A stretch of DNA of 64,000 nucleotides from Streptomyces cacaoi (GTDB lineage Bacteria > Actinomycetota > Actinomycetes > Streptomycetales > Streptomycetaceae), in assembly GCF_006539165.1 (NCBI RefSeq), contig NZ_BJMM01000009.1, positions 124,001 to 188,000 on the forward strand, given 5' to 3'. Both the position numbers and the translations under genes were made by a program. Position 1 is the first letter of the stretch, and every line of letters begins with the position of its first letter. The notes beneath the pieces are model-generated. The model ran no database searches and was not told the DNA's origin. It saw only the letters and a list, made by a program, of their open reading frames with translations. Shown here one piece after another: positions 39,413 through 48,786 of this stretch.

Positions 39413-41083
39413 ATGCGCGTACTCGGCATCAACGCCCTCTTCCACGACCCGGCAGCGGCGCTCGTCGTGGACGGGCACACCGTCGCCGCGGCCGAGGAGG
39501 AGCGGTTCTCCCGGCGCAAGCACGGCAAACGGCCGGTGCCGTTCGCCGCCTGGGAGCTGCCGCGGCAGGCCGCGGCCTGGTGCCTCGCCGAGGCCGGGCT
39601 GCACCCGCGGGACCTGGACGCGGTCGCGTACTCCTTCGACCCGGCGCTGGCCGAGCCCGCCGTGGACATGGGGCTGGACGACCCCTGGGACCCGCTGCGG
39701 CTGACCTACGCGCGTGAGGCGCCCGCCTTCCTCGCCGACGCGCTGCCCGGACTGGACGCCGAGAAGGTGCAGTTCGTGCCGCACCACCTCGCGCACGCCG
39801 CCTCCGGTGCCTTCGCGGCGCCGCAGGCCGAACGCTGCTCGGTGCTCGTCGTCGACGGGCGGGGCGAGGCCACCTCCCATCTGGCCGCGCGCCGGTACGG
39901 CCACGCCGTCGAGCCGCTGCACGGCCAGCAACTCCCGCACTCGCTGGGCCTGGTGTACGAGGAGCTGACCGAACACCTCGGCTTTCTGCGCTCCTCGGAC
40001 GAGTACAAGGTCATGGCGCTCGCCTCCTACGGCAAGCCCCGGATGCACGCCGACCTCAGCCGGTACGTCCACCCCACCGGGGACGGCGGATTCCGCGCCA
40101 CCGGGGTGCCCTGGCACGAGTTCTGCCCGCCGCTGCGGCCCGGCGCCGAGTGGACCAGGGACCACGCAGACCTGGCCGCCTCCGCGCAGAAGTGCCTGGA
40201 GGACACCCTCCTCGACATGGCCCGCTGGCTGCACGGCCGCACCCACGACGAACTGCTCACGCTCGCCGGCGGAGTCGCGCTCAACTGCGTCGCCAACTCC
40301 CGTATCGCCGCCGAGAGCCCGTTCTCCCGCGTATGGGTGCAGCCCGCTGCGGGGGACGCCGGCACCGCGCTGGGCGGCGCGCTCGCGGTCGCCGCACGCG
40401 GCGGGGACACCACCGCGCCCATGCCGGGCGCCGACCTCGGCCGCGGATGGAGCGACGAGCAGCTCGCCGCGTACCTCAGCACGGCCCGCGTCCCCTACGA
40501 ACGCCCCCCGGACGTGGCCGCGACGGTCGCCCGGGCCCTCGCCGACGACGCCGTGGTCGCCTGGTTCCAGGGGCGCTCCGAGTACGGGCCGCGCGCCCTC
40601 GGCCACCGCTCCTTGCTGGCGCACCCCGGGCGGGCCGCGAACCTGGAACGCCTCAACGACGTCAAGGGGCGCGAGCAGTTCCGCCCGGTGGCGCCCATGG
40701 TCCTCGCCGAGCGCGCCCGGGAGATCTTCCAAGGGCCGCTGCCCAGCCCGTACATGCTCTTCGTGCACGACGTCGACCAGGCGTGGCGCGACCGCATCCC
40801 GGCCGTCGTGCACGTCGACGGCACCGCCCGGATCCAGACCGTCGACCGCGACCACGAACCCCTCGTCGCGCGCATGCTGGAGCACTTCGAACAGCTCACC
40901 GGCGTGCCCGTCGTCGTCAACACGAGCCTGAACACCGCCGGCCGGCCCATGGTCGACGACCCGCGCGACGCGCTGGAGTGCTTCGGCTCGGCCCCCGTCG
41001 ACCTGCTCGCCATCGGCCCGTACGTGGTGCGCCGCGGCGGCTTCTTCGGTGCCCCGGCGCACGGGGAAGGAGGACGCCCGTGA
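39413..41083 (+). CDS. NodU/CmcH-family carbamoyltransferase
   Basis: 556 residues. Actin-like N-domain with MRVLGINALFHDPAAALVVD, EEERFSRRKHGKRP, and the metal ligands HHLAHA at about 123 and ASYGKP. C-terminal domain with RSEYGPRALGHRSLLA at about 388, KGREQFRPVAPMVLAE, and FNTSLN-like VNTSLNTAGRPMVD. These enzymes transfer carbamoyl from carbamoyl-phosphate to a hydroxyl via carbamoyl-adenylate, as in Nod factors and antibiotics. Here it most likely O-carbamoylates a sugar of the surface glycan. The stop codon overlaps the GTG of the next gene. Confidence 0.9.
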   Translation: MRVLGINALFHDPAAALVVDGHTVAAAEEERFSRRKHGKRPVPFAAWELPRQAAAWCLAEAGLHPRDLDAVAYSFDPALAEPAVDMGLDDPWDPLRLTYAREAPAFLADALPGLDAEKVQFVPHHLAHAASGAFAAPQAERCSVLVVDGRGEATSHLAARRYGHAVEPLHGQQLPHSLGLVYEELTEHLGFLRSSDEYKVMALASYGKPRMHADLSRYVHPTGDGGFRATGVPWHEFCPPLRPGAEWTRDHADLAASAQKCLEDTLLDMARWLHGRTHDELLTLAGGVALNCVANSRIAAESPFSRVWVQPAAGDAGTALGGALAVAARGGDTTAPMPGADLGRGWSDEQLAAYLSTARVPYERPPDVAATVARALADDAVVAWFQGRSEYGPRALGHRSLLAHPGRAANLERLNDVKGREQFRPVAPMVLAERAREIFQGPLPSPYMLFVHDVDQAWRDRIPAVVHVDGTARIQTVDRDHEPLVARMLEHFEQLTGVPVVVNTSLNTAGRPMVDDPRDALECFGSAPVDLLAIGPYVVRRGGFFGAPAHGEGGRP

Positions 41084-42216
41084 ACAGCGCACACCCGGAT
41101 CCGGCGCCGCCGGACCCCGCGTACGCCGTCGTCGTCCCCACCCTCGGCAGGCCCTCGCTCGCCGGGACGCTGCGGGCCCTCGCGGCGGCGGGCGCACCGC
41201 GGCCCCGGCGGATCGTGCTCGTCGACGACCGGCCCGCCCGGGAGTGCGACCCGCTGCCCGTCACCGTGCCCGAGGAACTGGCGCCGCTCGTCACGGTCGT
41301 GCCGGGCGCCGCCGCCGGGCCCGCGGCCGCCCGCAACGCCGGCTGGCGCGCCGCCGACGAGGAGTGGATCGCCTTCCTCGACGACGATGTGCTGCCCGGC
41401 CCCGACTGGGCGCGGCAACTCGCCGCCGACCTGGCAGCGGCCGGCCCCACGACCGCCGGCACCCAGGGCCGCATCACCGTGCCCCTGCCCGCCGACCGCG
41501 CGCCCACCGACTGGGAGCGCACCACCGCGGGGCTGGCCGGCGCCCGCTGGATCACCGCCGACATGGCGTACCGGCGTGCCGCGCTGGAAGCCGTCGGCGG
41601 CTTCGACGAACGCTTCCGGCGCGCCTTCCGCGAGGATGCCGACCTCGCCCTGCGGCTGCTCGCCGCCGGATGGCGGCTGACCACCGGCCGACGGCACACC
41701 GTGCACCCGGTGCGCCCCGCCGACCGGTGGGTCTCGGTGCGGGCCCAGGCCGGCAACGGCGACGACGTCCTCATGCACCGTCTCCACGGCCCCGATTGGT
41801 GGCGCCGGGCGGGCGCGGCGCGCGGCAGACTGCCGCGGCACCTCGCCGTCACCGCGGCGGCCTGCGCCGCGCTCGGCGGTCTCGCCGCCGGACGGCCGCG
41901 CACCGCGTCGCTGCTGGGCGGCCTGTGGCTGCTGGGCACCGGCGAGTTCCTGTACGCGCGGGTGCGGCCCGGCCCGCGCACCCGCGAGGAACTGCTCACC
42001 ATGGCCGTCAGCAGCGTGCTCATCCCGCCCGCCGCCACCTACCACTGGTCCCGCGGCTGGGGACGGCACCTGCGCACACCCCGCGCGGGAGAGGCCGGAA
42101 GGACCGGAGAGGCCGGCGGGGCCGGAAGGCCCGAGGGAGCCGGGACGGCCGGGAGAGCCGGACGAACAGGAAGGGCCGGAGAGGCCGGAGAGGCCGGAGA
42201 GGCGGTGGCGGCATGA
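41080..42216 (+). CDS. GT2 glycosyltransferase with C-terminal hydrophobic and Gly-rich tail
   Basis: 378 residues. GT-A core about 12-230: YAVVVPTLGRPSLAGTLRAL, LVDDRP, AFLDDDVLPGPDW (DxD), ADMAYRRAALEAVGGFDERF and FREDADLALRLLAAGW. Two hydrophobic segments at about 255-300 may tether it to the membrane. The last about 45 residues are GEAGRTGEAGGAGRPEGAG-like repeats, coded by GGCCGGA units. GTG 41080 overlaps the carbamoyltransferase stop and follows GGAAGGAGGACGCCC. Confidence 0.85.
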   Translation: MNSAHPDPAPPDPAYAVVVPTLGRPSLAGTLRALAAAGAPRPRRIVLVDDRPARECDPLPVTVPEELAPLVTVVPGAAAGPAAARNAGWRAADEEWIAFLDDDVLPGPDWARQLAADLAAAGPTTAGTQGRITVPLPADRAPTDWERTTAGLAGARWITADMAYRRAALEAVGGFDERFRRAFREDADLALRLLAAGWRLTTGRRHTVHPVRPADRWVSVRAQAGNGDDVLMHRLHGPDWWRRAGAARGRLPRHLAVTAAACAALGGLAAGRPRTASLLGGLWLLGTGEFLYARVRPGPRTREELLTMAVSSVLIPPAATYHWSRGWGRHLRTPRAGEAGRTGEAGGAGRPEGAGTAGRAGRTGRAGEAGEAGEAVAA

Positions 42217-42914
42217 CCCGCCCGGCGCGCACCGCGGCGCCCCCCGAACCCGCGCCGCGCACGGCACACACCGCCGGAACCTGGCAACAGCCCGAGCCCG
42301 GCGGCCCGTTGCTGCGCCGCGCCGCACCCGCCGCGTCCCCCGGAGCCTCCGCCGTCCCCGCCTCCCCGGCCGACGGCTCCCGCCCGGCGGCCGTGCTCTT
42401 CGACCGCGACGGCACCCTCGTCGAGGACGTCCCGCACAACACCGACACCGACCGGCTACGACCCCGCCCCCTCGCGCGCACCGCGCTGGACGCGCTGCGC
42501 GCCGCCGGTGTGCCCCTCGGCGTGGTGACCAACCAGCCGGACCTCGCCCGGGGCGCCCTCACCGTGCGCCAACTGGAGTCCCTGCACGAGCGGCTGGAAC
42601 TGCTGCTCGGGCCGTTCGCCGTGACCGCCGTCTGCCCGCACACCCCCGAACAGGGCTGCGGCTGCCGCAAACCCGCGCCCGGCCTCGTGCACGCCGCCTG
42701 CCGGGCCCTGCACGTGCCGCCGCGCCGCGCCGCCGTCGTCGGGGACATCGGCGCCGACCTGGAGGCCGCCGCCGCGTGCGGCGCCCGCGGCGTCCTCGTC
42801 CCCACCGAGGCCACCCGGGCAGCGGAGATCGACGCCGCACGGCACACCGCGGACAACCTCGCGCTCGCCGTACGCCGGCTCCTCGGCCGCGACCGGCGGA
42901 CGGGAGGCGGCTGA
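42213..42914 (+). CDS. gmhB: HAD-IIIA phosphatase, D-glycero-D-manno-heptose-1,7-bisphosphatase type
   Basis: 233 residues. A disordered head of about 60 residues precedes the HAD core: AVLFDRDGTLVEDVPHNTD (nucleophile and acid Asp), VTNQPDLARG, the zinc-binding C-P-H-T-P-E-Q-G-C-G-C-R-K-P loop and VGDIGADLEAAAACG. The Cys/His loop is diagnostic of GmhB. It removes the 7-phosphate of heptose bisphosphate, the step between the kinase and the nucleotidyltransferase activities of HldE (47308). ATGA overlap with the gene before; TGATG overlap with the gene after. Confidence 0.88.
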   Translation: MTRPARTAAPPEPAPRTAHTAGTWQQPEPGGPLLRRAAPAASPGASAVPASPADGSRPAAVLFDRDGTLVEDVPHNTDTDRLRPRPLARTALDALRAAGVPLGVVTNQPDLARGALTVRQLESLHERLELLLGPFAVTAVCPHTPEQGCGCRKPAPGLVHAACRALHVPPRRAAVVGDIGADLEAAAACGARGVLVPTEATRAAEIDAARHTADNLALAVRRLLGRDRRTGGG

Positions 42915-43951
42915 TGACCGGCCCCCGCACCCTCGTGGTCCGCCTCGACAGCGCCGGCGACGTGCTGCTCGCCGGCCCCGCCGTGCGCATGGCCGCGGCC
43001 GGCTCCAGCCGTGTGACGCTGCTGGCCGGGCCGCTGGGGCAGACCGCGGCCGAACTGCTGCCCGGCGTCGACGAGGTACTCGTCCACGACGCGCCCTGGG
43101 TGGGCCGCGCCGCGCCGCCCGTCGACCGGGCCCGCACCGACGCGCTCGTCGACGCCCTCGCCGCGCGCCGGTTCGACCGCGCCCTGATCCTCACCTCCTA
43201 CCACCAGAGCCCGCTGCCGGCCGCCCTGCTCCTCAAGCTCGCCTCCGTGCCCTGGACCGCCGCCGACAGCGAGGACTACCCGGGCTCCCTCCTGGAGCTG
43301 CGGCACCGCAGGGCACCCGGCCGGCACGAGGCACGGGCCGCCATGGACCTGGCCGCCGCGGCCGGCTTCGCCCTGCCCGACGGCGACGACGGCCGGCTCG
43401 CCATCCAACCCCCGCCCGACACCCGGCCGTTGACCGGGCCCGCGCCCTACCTCGTGGTGCACCCCGGCGCCTCGGCGCCCGCCCGGGCCTGGAGCGAGCA
43501 GCGTGCGGCCCGGGCCGTCGCCGCGCTCGCCCGCGCCGGGCACCGGGTCGTCGTCACCGGCGGCCCCGCCGAGAAGGAGCTGACCGCCGCCGTCGCCGGC
43601 GAGCACGCCCTCGACCTCGGCGGGCGCACCGCGCTGCACGAACTCGCCGGGGTGCTGGCCGGTGCCCGGGCCGTCATCGTCGGCAACACCGGGCCCTCCC
43701 ATCTGGCCGCCGCCGTCGGCACCCCCGTCGTCTGTCTCTTCTCGCCGGTCGTCCCCGCCGTCCGCTGGGCCCCCTACGGCGTCCCGCACGTGCTGCTCGG
43801 CGACCAGGAGGCGCCGTGCGCACGCAGCCGCGCCGTGCACTGCCCGGTGCGCGGCCACCCCTGCCTGGACGCCCTCGGCGACGCGGAGGTACTCGTCGCC
43901 GTCGACCGGCTGCTGTCCACCGCCCGCAGCACCTCGGAGGCCCGCGCATGA
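42914..43951 (+). CDS. GT9 (ADP-heptose:LPS heptosyltransferase-type) glycosyltransferase
   Basis: 345 residues. GT-B fold. The N-terminal RTLVVRLDSAGDVLLAGPAV matches the opening of heptosyltransferases. The donor-site motifs are VVHPGASAPARAWSEQ, VVTGGPAEKEL and VIVGNTGPSHLAAAVGTPVV, where the D(S/T)GxxH loop appears as NTGPSH. GT9 enzymes use ADP-heptose, which the other genes here should make. The acceptor in a bacterium without LPS is unknown. Starts at ATG 42914 inside TGATG. Confidence 0.85.
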   Translation: MTGPRTLVVRLDSAGDVLLAGPAVRMAAAGSSRVTLLAGPLGQTAAELLPGVDEVLVHDAPWVGRAAPPVDRARTDALVDALAARRFDRALILTSYHQSPLPAALLLKLASVPWTAADSEDYPGSLLELRHRRAPGRHEARAAMDLAAAAGFALPDGDDGRLAIQPPPDTRPLTGPAPYLVVHPGASAPARAWSEQRAARAVAALARAGHRVVVTGGPAEKELTAAVAGEHALDLGGRTALHELAGVLAGARAVIVGNTGPSHLAAAVGTPVVCLFSPVVPAVRWAPYGVPHVLLGDQEAPCARSRAVHCPVRGHPCLDALGDAEVLVAVDRLLSTARSTSEARA

Positions 43952-44916
43952 AGATCCTCATCTGGCACGTGCACGGCTCCTGGACCACCGCGTTCGTCCA
44001 GGGACCGCACACCTGCCTCGTCCCGGTGCTGCCCGACCGCGGCCCCGACGGACGCGGCCGGGCCGAGACCTTCCCCTGGCCGGACTCCGTGCACGAGGTG
44101 ACGCCGGAACAGCTCGCGGACGAGGACGTCGACCTGGTCGTCCTGCAACGCCCGCACGAGGAGGAGCTGGCCCGGCGCTGGCTCGGCGGTCGCCGCCCCG
44201 GCCGCGACGTGCCCGCCGTCTACCTGGAGCACAACGCGCCCGACGGGAACGTGCCCGACACCCGCCACCCGGCAGCCGACCGCGACGACCTCGTCCTGGT
44301 GCACGTCACCCACTTCAACCGGCTGTTCTGGGACGCCGGGAGCACCCGCACCACCGTCATCGAGCACGGCATCGTCGACCCCGGCCACCGCTGGACCGGT
44401 GAGCTGCCGCACGCCGCCGTCGTCGTCAACGAGCCCGTACGGCGCGGCCGGTTCGTCGGCACCGATCTGCTGCCGGACCTCGCCGCGGCCGCGCCGCTCG
44501 ACGTCTTCGGCATGCGCACCGAGGGGCTCGCCGGCCATCTGGGGCTGCCGCCCGGACGCTGCCGCTCCCACGAACTGCCCCAGGAGGAGCTGCACTCCGC
44601 GATGGCCCGGCGCCGCTGCTATCTGCACCCGGTGCGCTGGACCTCGCTCGGCCTGTCGCTCCTGGAGGCCATGCATCTGGGCATGCCCGTCGTCGCGCTC
44701 GCCACCACCGAGGTCACCGAGGCGGTACCGCCCGGCGCCGGCACCGTCTCCACCCGCCCCGAGGTCCTGGCCGAAGCCGTCCGCGCCTATGTCCACGAGC
44801 CCGCGGCCGCCGCCGAGGACGGCGAACGCGCCCGCCGGGCCGCCCTGAACCGGTACGGGCTCAAACCCTTCCTGCACAGCTGGGAGCAGCTCTTCGAGGA
44901 GGTGACCCACGCATGA
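43948..44916 (+). CDS. Glycosyltransferase of GT-B type (GT1/GT4-like)
   Basis: 322 residues. MKILIWHVHGSWTTAFVQGP starts a GT-B N-domain. The C-domain has LHPVRWTSLGLSLLEAMHLG and MPVVALATTEVTEAV, the E-x7-E-like donor site of GT4. TVIEHGIVDPG is the domain linker. A small soluble transferase with no membrane segment. Donor and acceptor unknown. ATGA overlaps on both sides show that it is made together with its neighbours. Confidence 0.75.
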   Translation: MKILIWHVHGSWTTAFVQGPHTCLVPVLPDRGPDGRGRAETFPWPDSVHEVTPEQLADEDVDLVVLQRPHEEELARRWLGGRRPGRDVPAVYLEHNAPDGNVPDTRHPAADRDDLVLVHVTHFNRLFWDAGSTRTTVIEHGIVDPGHRWTGELPHAAVVVNEPVRRGRFVGTDLLPDLAAAAPLDVFGMRTEGLAGHLGLPPGRCRSHELPQEELHSAMARRRCYLHPVRWTSLGLSLLEAMHLGMPVVALATTEVTEAVPPGAGTVSTRPEVLAEAVRAYVHEPAAAAEDGERARRAALNRYGLKPFLHSWEQLFEEVTHA

Positions 44917-46169
44917 GGACCGGGTCCAAGGAACGCCTGCGCATCGCGCTCGTCTCCGAGCACGCCAGCCCCCTGGCGGCGCTCGGCGGCGCGGACGCCG
45001 GCGGTCAGAACGTCCATGTGGCACGCCTCGCCTCGCTGCTGGCCGACCGGGGACACCGCGTCACGGTCCACACCCGGCGCGACGCCCCCGACCTGCCGCA
45101 GTGCGTCCCGCTCGGGCACGGCGTCGACGTCCACCACGTGCCCGCCGGGCCGCCCAGGCCCCTGCCGAAGGACGAACTGCTGCCGTACATGGGCATGTTC
45201 GGGGCGATGCTGTCCGCGCAGTGGGCGGCGGAGCCGCCGGACGTGGTGCACTCGCACTTCTGGATGTCCGGGCTGGCCACCCTCCAGGCCGCCCAGGACC
45301 GCGCCGTGCCCTTCCTGCACACCTACCACGCCCTCGGCACCGTCAAGAGGCGTCACCAGGGGGCCGCCGACACCAGCCCCGGCGAACGCATCCCCTGCGA
45401 GCGGGCCGTCGGCACCTCCTGCCACCGGGTCGTCGCCACCTGCCGCGACGAGGTCGAGGAGCTGACGGCCATGGGCGTCGACCCCGGCCGCGTCGCCGTC
45501 GTCCCCTGCGGCGTCGACCCGGACGTGTTCGCCCCTGTCGGCCCGCGCTGGAAGCGCCCCTCCCGGCGGCCCCTGCTCGCCCAGATCGGCCGCCTCGTCC
45601 CCCGCAAGGGAGCCGCCGTCGCGCTGGCCGCGCTCAGCCGGATCCCGCACGCCGAGCTGGTGATCGCCGGCGGGCCCACCGGCCAGGCGCTCTCGCACGA
45701 CCCGGAGGCGCGCCGGCTGCGCGAGCTGGCCGGGGAGCTCGGCGTCGCCGACCGGGTGCATCTCACCGGCGGGCTCGACCGGGAGCAGGTGCCCGAACTG
45801 ATGCGCGCCGCCGACGTCGTGCTGTGCCCGGCCGACTACGAGCCCTTCGGCATCGTCCCGTTGGAGGCCATGAGCTGCGGCACGCCCGTGGTGGCCAGCG
45901 CGGTCGGCGGCCAGCGCGACACCGTCGCACACCGCGGCACCGGGCTGCTCGTCCCGCCCCGCGACCCGGCGGCCCTCGCCGAGGCCGTCTCCGGGCTGCT
46001 GGCCGCGCCCGAACGCCGGCGGGCCTACGGCGCGGCCGGGCGGCGCCGGGTGCTCTCCCGCTACCGCTGGGCACACGTCGCCGACCGGACCGAGGCCGTC
46101 TACCGCCAGGTGCTCGCCGAGTCCGTCCCCGGCACGGCACCGACCCCCGCCACCCTCGCCGCCCCATGA
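44913..46169 (+). CDS. GT4 glycosyltransferase
   Basis: 418 residues. The N-domain contains LVSEHASPLAALGGADAGGQ and NVHVARLASLLADRGH, the C-domain AQIGRLVPRKGAAVALAALS, HLTGGLDREQVPELMRAADV and EPFGIVPLEAMSCGTPVVAS (the EX7E motif). This is a clear GT4 retaining transferase, of the sucrose/MshA-like subgroup with the GGxxxHVxxLA pattern. ATG 44913. 247 bp of non-coding, repeat-poor DNA separate it from gmhA. Confidence 0.88.
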   Translation: MRTGSKERLRIALVSEHASPLAALGGADAGGQNVHVARLASLLADRGHRVTVHTRRDAPDLPQCVPLGHGVDVHHVPAGPPRPLPKDELLPYMGMFGAMLSAQWAAEPPDVVHSHFWMSGLATLQAAQDRAVPFLHTYHALGTVKRRHQGAADTSPGERIPCERAVGTSCHRVVATCRDEVEELTAMGVDPGRVAVVPCGVDPDVFAPVGPRWKRPSRRPLLAQIGRLVPRKGAAVALAALSRIPHAELVIAGGPTGQALSHDPEARRLRELAGELGVADRVHLTGGLDREQVPELMRAADVVLCPADYEPFGIVPLEAMSCGTPVVASAVGGQRDTVAHRGTGLLVPPRDPAALAEAVSGLLAAPERRRAYGAAGRRRVLSRYRWAHVADRTEAVYRQVLAESVPGTAPTPATLAAP

Positions 46170-46416
46170 GGAGGCCCGCCCCGCACCGAACCGTCCCACC
46201 GGGCAGCGGCCCCGCGAGGCGCCCGTCCCGCAGGCGGCAGCCCGCAAGGCAGCAGCCCCGTCCGGGAGAGGCCGCACTCCGCGTCCCCGCGGACGGCCGC
46301 ACGCACCGTGAACGGCGGCCGGTCGGCCGGCCGCACCGAGGAACCACCGTCCCCTGAAGGGCAGTACGCCCCGTGAAGGAGGGAGGCCCCCGGGCCCGCA
46401 CCGGGAGGCCGTCACC

Positions 46417-47256
46417 ATGCTTCCTGTCGACCCCGCACACGAACACTGCCGCGCCCTGGAGGCGGCCCTCGCCGCCTTCCGGGAACAGCACGCCGCACGG
46501 GTGACCTCCTGGGGAGAGCAGCTGGCCGCCGCGCTGGCCGGGGACGCCCGGCTGCTGGCGGCGGGCAACGGCGGCAGCGCCGCACAGGCCCAGCACCTGA
46601 CGGCCGAACTCGTCGGCCGCTACCGCTCCGAGCGCCGCCCCTACTCCGCCATCGCCCTGCACGCCGACACCTCCGCCGTGACCGCCATCGGCAACGACTA
46701 CGGCTTCGGCAGCCTCTACGCCCGCCAGGTCACCGCGCACGGACGGCCCGGCGACGTGCTGCTCCTGCTGTCCACCTCGGGCCGCAGCGAGAACCTCACC
46801 TGCGCGGCGGCCGCGGGCCGCGAGGCCGGGCTGCGGGTGTGGGCGCTGACCGGCCCGGCTCCCAACCCGCTGGCCCGGCGGGCCGACGAGGCCCTGTGCG
46901 TGGAGGCGGACACCACCGCCACCGTCCAGGAGGCCCATCTGGTCGCCGTACATCTGCTGTGCGAGGCGTTCGACGTGGCACAGGACGCGCAGCACGCCCT
47001 GCCACGGGACGTCCGGGAACTGGTCCGCGACGCCGAACAGGCCGCGGACGCGGGCGCGGACACGGGCGCGCCCGCGGACACGGGCCCGGCCCCGGCCCGC
47101 ACCGGACGGTCGCCGGGACCCGGTGGAGAGCCGCTGGCTGTGGGGGAGTCCGTGTCCGCCGGGGAGTCCCCGGGCGCATCGGGGCGCCGGTCGCGCGCGC
47201 CGGGCCGCGCCGGCGAAGCCGTACGCGCCGCCGACCCGGGCGGGCCCGCCCGCTGA
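46417..47256 (+). CDS. gmhA: Sedoheptulose-7-phosphate isomerase
   Basis: 279 residues. A SIS domain at about 35-190: AAGNGGSAAQAQHLTAELVG (substrate phosphate loop and active Glu region), AVTAIGNDYGF, LSTSGRSENL and TATVQEAHLVAVHLLCE, with the catalytic Glu/His pair of GmhA. It converts sedoheptulose 7-phosphate to D-glycero-D-manno-heptose 7-phosphate, the first committed step of heptose activation. The final about 85 residues (from about 205) are a Gly/Ala/Pro/Arg-rich tail absent from typical GmhA proteins of about 195 residues. GGGAGG lies 8 bp before ATG 46417. Confidence 0.92.
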   Translation: MLPVDPAHEHCRALEAALAAFREQHAARVTSWGEQLAAALAGDARLLAAGNGGSAAQAQHLTAELVGRYRSERRPYSAIALHADTSAVTAIGNDYGFGSLYARQVTAHGRPGDVLLLLSTSGRSENLTCAAAAGREAGLRVWALTGPAPNPLARRADEALCVEADTTATVQEAHLVAVHLLCEAFDVAQDAQHALPRDVRELVRDAEQAADAGADTGAPADTGPAPARTGRSPGPGGEPLAVGESVSAGESPGASGRRSRAPGRAGEAVRAADPGGPAR

Positions 47257-47307
47257 CGAAGGCCGGGCCGATCCGCCCGCAGCCGCTCCCGAACCGAAGG
47301 AGGCCCG

Positions 47308-48786
47308 ATGCCTCGCAGCGCCCCCGCCCCCCTCGTCGTCGTCGGCGACACGCTCCTGGACACCGACGTCGAGGGCCGGGCGAGCCGGCTCGCGCCCGAC
47401 GCCCCCGCGCCCGTCCTCGACGTGACGGACGAACACCACCGGCCGGGCGGGGCCGGACTGGCCGCCGTCCTGGCCGCCCGCGCCCGGCCGGACGGCGCCA
47501 CGCACCGGGAGATCGTGCTCGTCACGGCGCTCGGCGAGGACCCGGCCGACGCCCGCGTCCGGGAACTCCTCGCCCCCCACCTGACCCTGGTGGAGCTGCC
47601 GTTGCACGGCACCGTCCCCGTCAAGACCCGGATGTGCGCCGAAGGACGGCCGCTGCTGCGCGTCGACCGGGGCGGCGGTGTCGTGGGCGAACCGACCGAA
47701 GCGGTCCACGAGGCGCTGGCGGGAGCGCACGCCGTCCTCGTCGCCGACTACGGCCGCGGCGTCGCCGAACGGCTGCGCGGCCACCTCGCCGACCTGGCCG
47801 GGCACACCCCGCTGGTCTGGGACCCGCATCCGCACGGCGCGCCCCCGGTGCCGGGTGCCCGGCTGGTCACCCCGAGCGCCGCCGAGGCCGCCGCGCTGAG
47901 CCCGCCGGACCCCGCCGACCCGTCCGCCCACCGGGACGGCGAGACCGGCAGCCTGCACGGGCACGGCCGCCGGGGCGCCGCCCTCGCCACGGCATGGCGC
48001 AGCGCGGCCGTGGCCGTGACGCTCGGCAGGCGCGGCGCGGTCCTGGCCCGCCCCGGCGACGCGGCACCGCTCTACTTCCCCGCCGAACAGGAGGCCGAGG
48101 GCGACCCCTGCGGCGCCGGCGACTGCTTCGCCTCCGCCGCCGCCCTCGCCCTGGCGGACGGCGCCCTCCCCGAGGAGGCCACCCACGAGGCCGTGCGCCG
48201 CGCCGGTGTGTTCGTCGCCACGGGCGGCGTACGCAACCCCGATCTGTGGCAGGGCACACCGGGCACGCCCGGTCGGCCGCCGCAGCCGGACCGGGGGCTG
48301 CGGGACGCCCGGGCGCTGGCCGCCGCCGTCCGCGGCCGGGGCGGCACGGTCGTCGCCACCGGCGGCTGCTTCGACCTGCTGCACGCCGGGCACGTCGGCA
48401 TGCTCCAGAACGCCCGCAGAACCGGCGACTGCCTCATCGTCTGCCTCAACTCCGATGTGTCCGTACGCCGGTTGAAGGGCGACGGCCGTCCCATCACCCC
48501 GCAGGCCGACCGCATCTCGGTGCTCGCCGGGCTGGACTGCGTCGACGCCGTGGCCGTCTTCGACGAGAACACCCCCGAGCGGCTGCTGCGCGAACTGCGG
48601 CCCGACGTCTGGGTCAAGGGCGGCGACTACGGCACCTCCCGGCTGCCGGAGGCCGCGGCCCTGGAGGAGTGGGGCGGCCGCACCCTCCTGCTGCCCTACC
48701 TCGACGGCCGCTCCACGACGGCACTGGCCCGCCGCGCCGCCGTCACCCGCCGCAGCGACCCGCACGGCGCGGAGCAGTCCCCGTGA
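47308..48786 (+). CDS. hldE: Bifunctional heptose-7-phosphate kinase / heptose-1-phosphate adenylyltransferase
   Basis: 492 residues. A PfkB/ribokinase domain at 1-about 310 (VVVGDTLLDTDVEGRASRLA, RVDRG, DYGRGV, and the anion-hole EGDPCGAGDCFASAAALA at about 268). A cytidylyltransferase-like domain at about 335-475 (VVATGGCFDLLHAGHVGMLQ, LNSDVSVRRLKGDGRP and VWVKGGDY). The two-domain fusion is HldE (RfaE). It phosphorylates heptose 7-phosphate and, after GmhB, makes ADP-heptose. Length is that of HldE from proteobacteria. The stop overlaps the GTG of the next GT9 gene. Confidence 0.93.
   Translation: MPRSAPAPLVVVGDTLLDTDVEGRASRLAPDAPAPVLDVTDEHHRPGGAGLAAVLAARARPDGATHREIVLVTALGEDPADARVRELLAPHLTLVELPLHGTVPVKTRMCAEGRPLLRVDRGGGVVGEPTEAVHEALAGAHAVLVADYGRGVAERLRGHLADLAGHTPLVWDPHPHGAPPVPGARLVTPSAAEAAALSPPDPADPSAHRDGETGSLHGHGRRGAALATAWRSAAVAVTLGRRGAVLARPGDAAPLYFPAEQEAEGDPCGAGDCFASAAALALADGALPEEATHEAVRRAGVFVATGGVRNPDLWQGTPGTPGRPPQPDRGLRDARALAAAVRGRGGTVVATGGCFDLLHAGHVGMLQNARRTGDCLIVCLNSDVSVRRLKGDGRPITPQADRISVLAGLDCVDAVAVFDENTPERLLRELRPDVWVKGGDYGTSRLPEAAALEEWGGRTLLLPYLDGRSTTALARRAAVTRRSDPHGAEQSP

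Noticed and set aside
45763..48765. A 1000-codon open frame on the minus strand opposite gmhA and hldE
   Set aside because: It mirrors real genes on the plus strand with intact motifs. Its Gly/Arg/Val-rich translation has no family features, as expected of antisense frames in GC-rich DNA.
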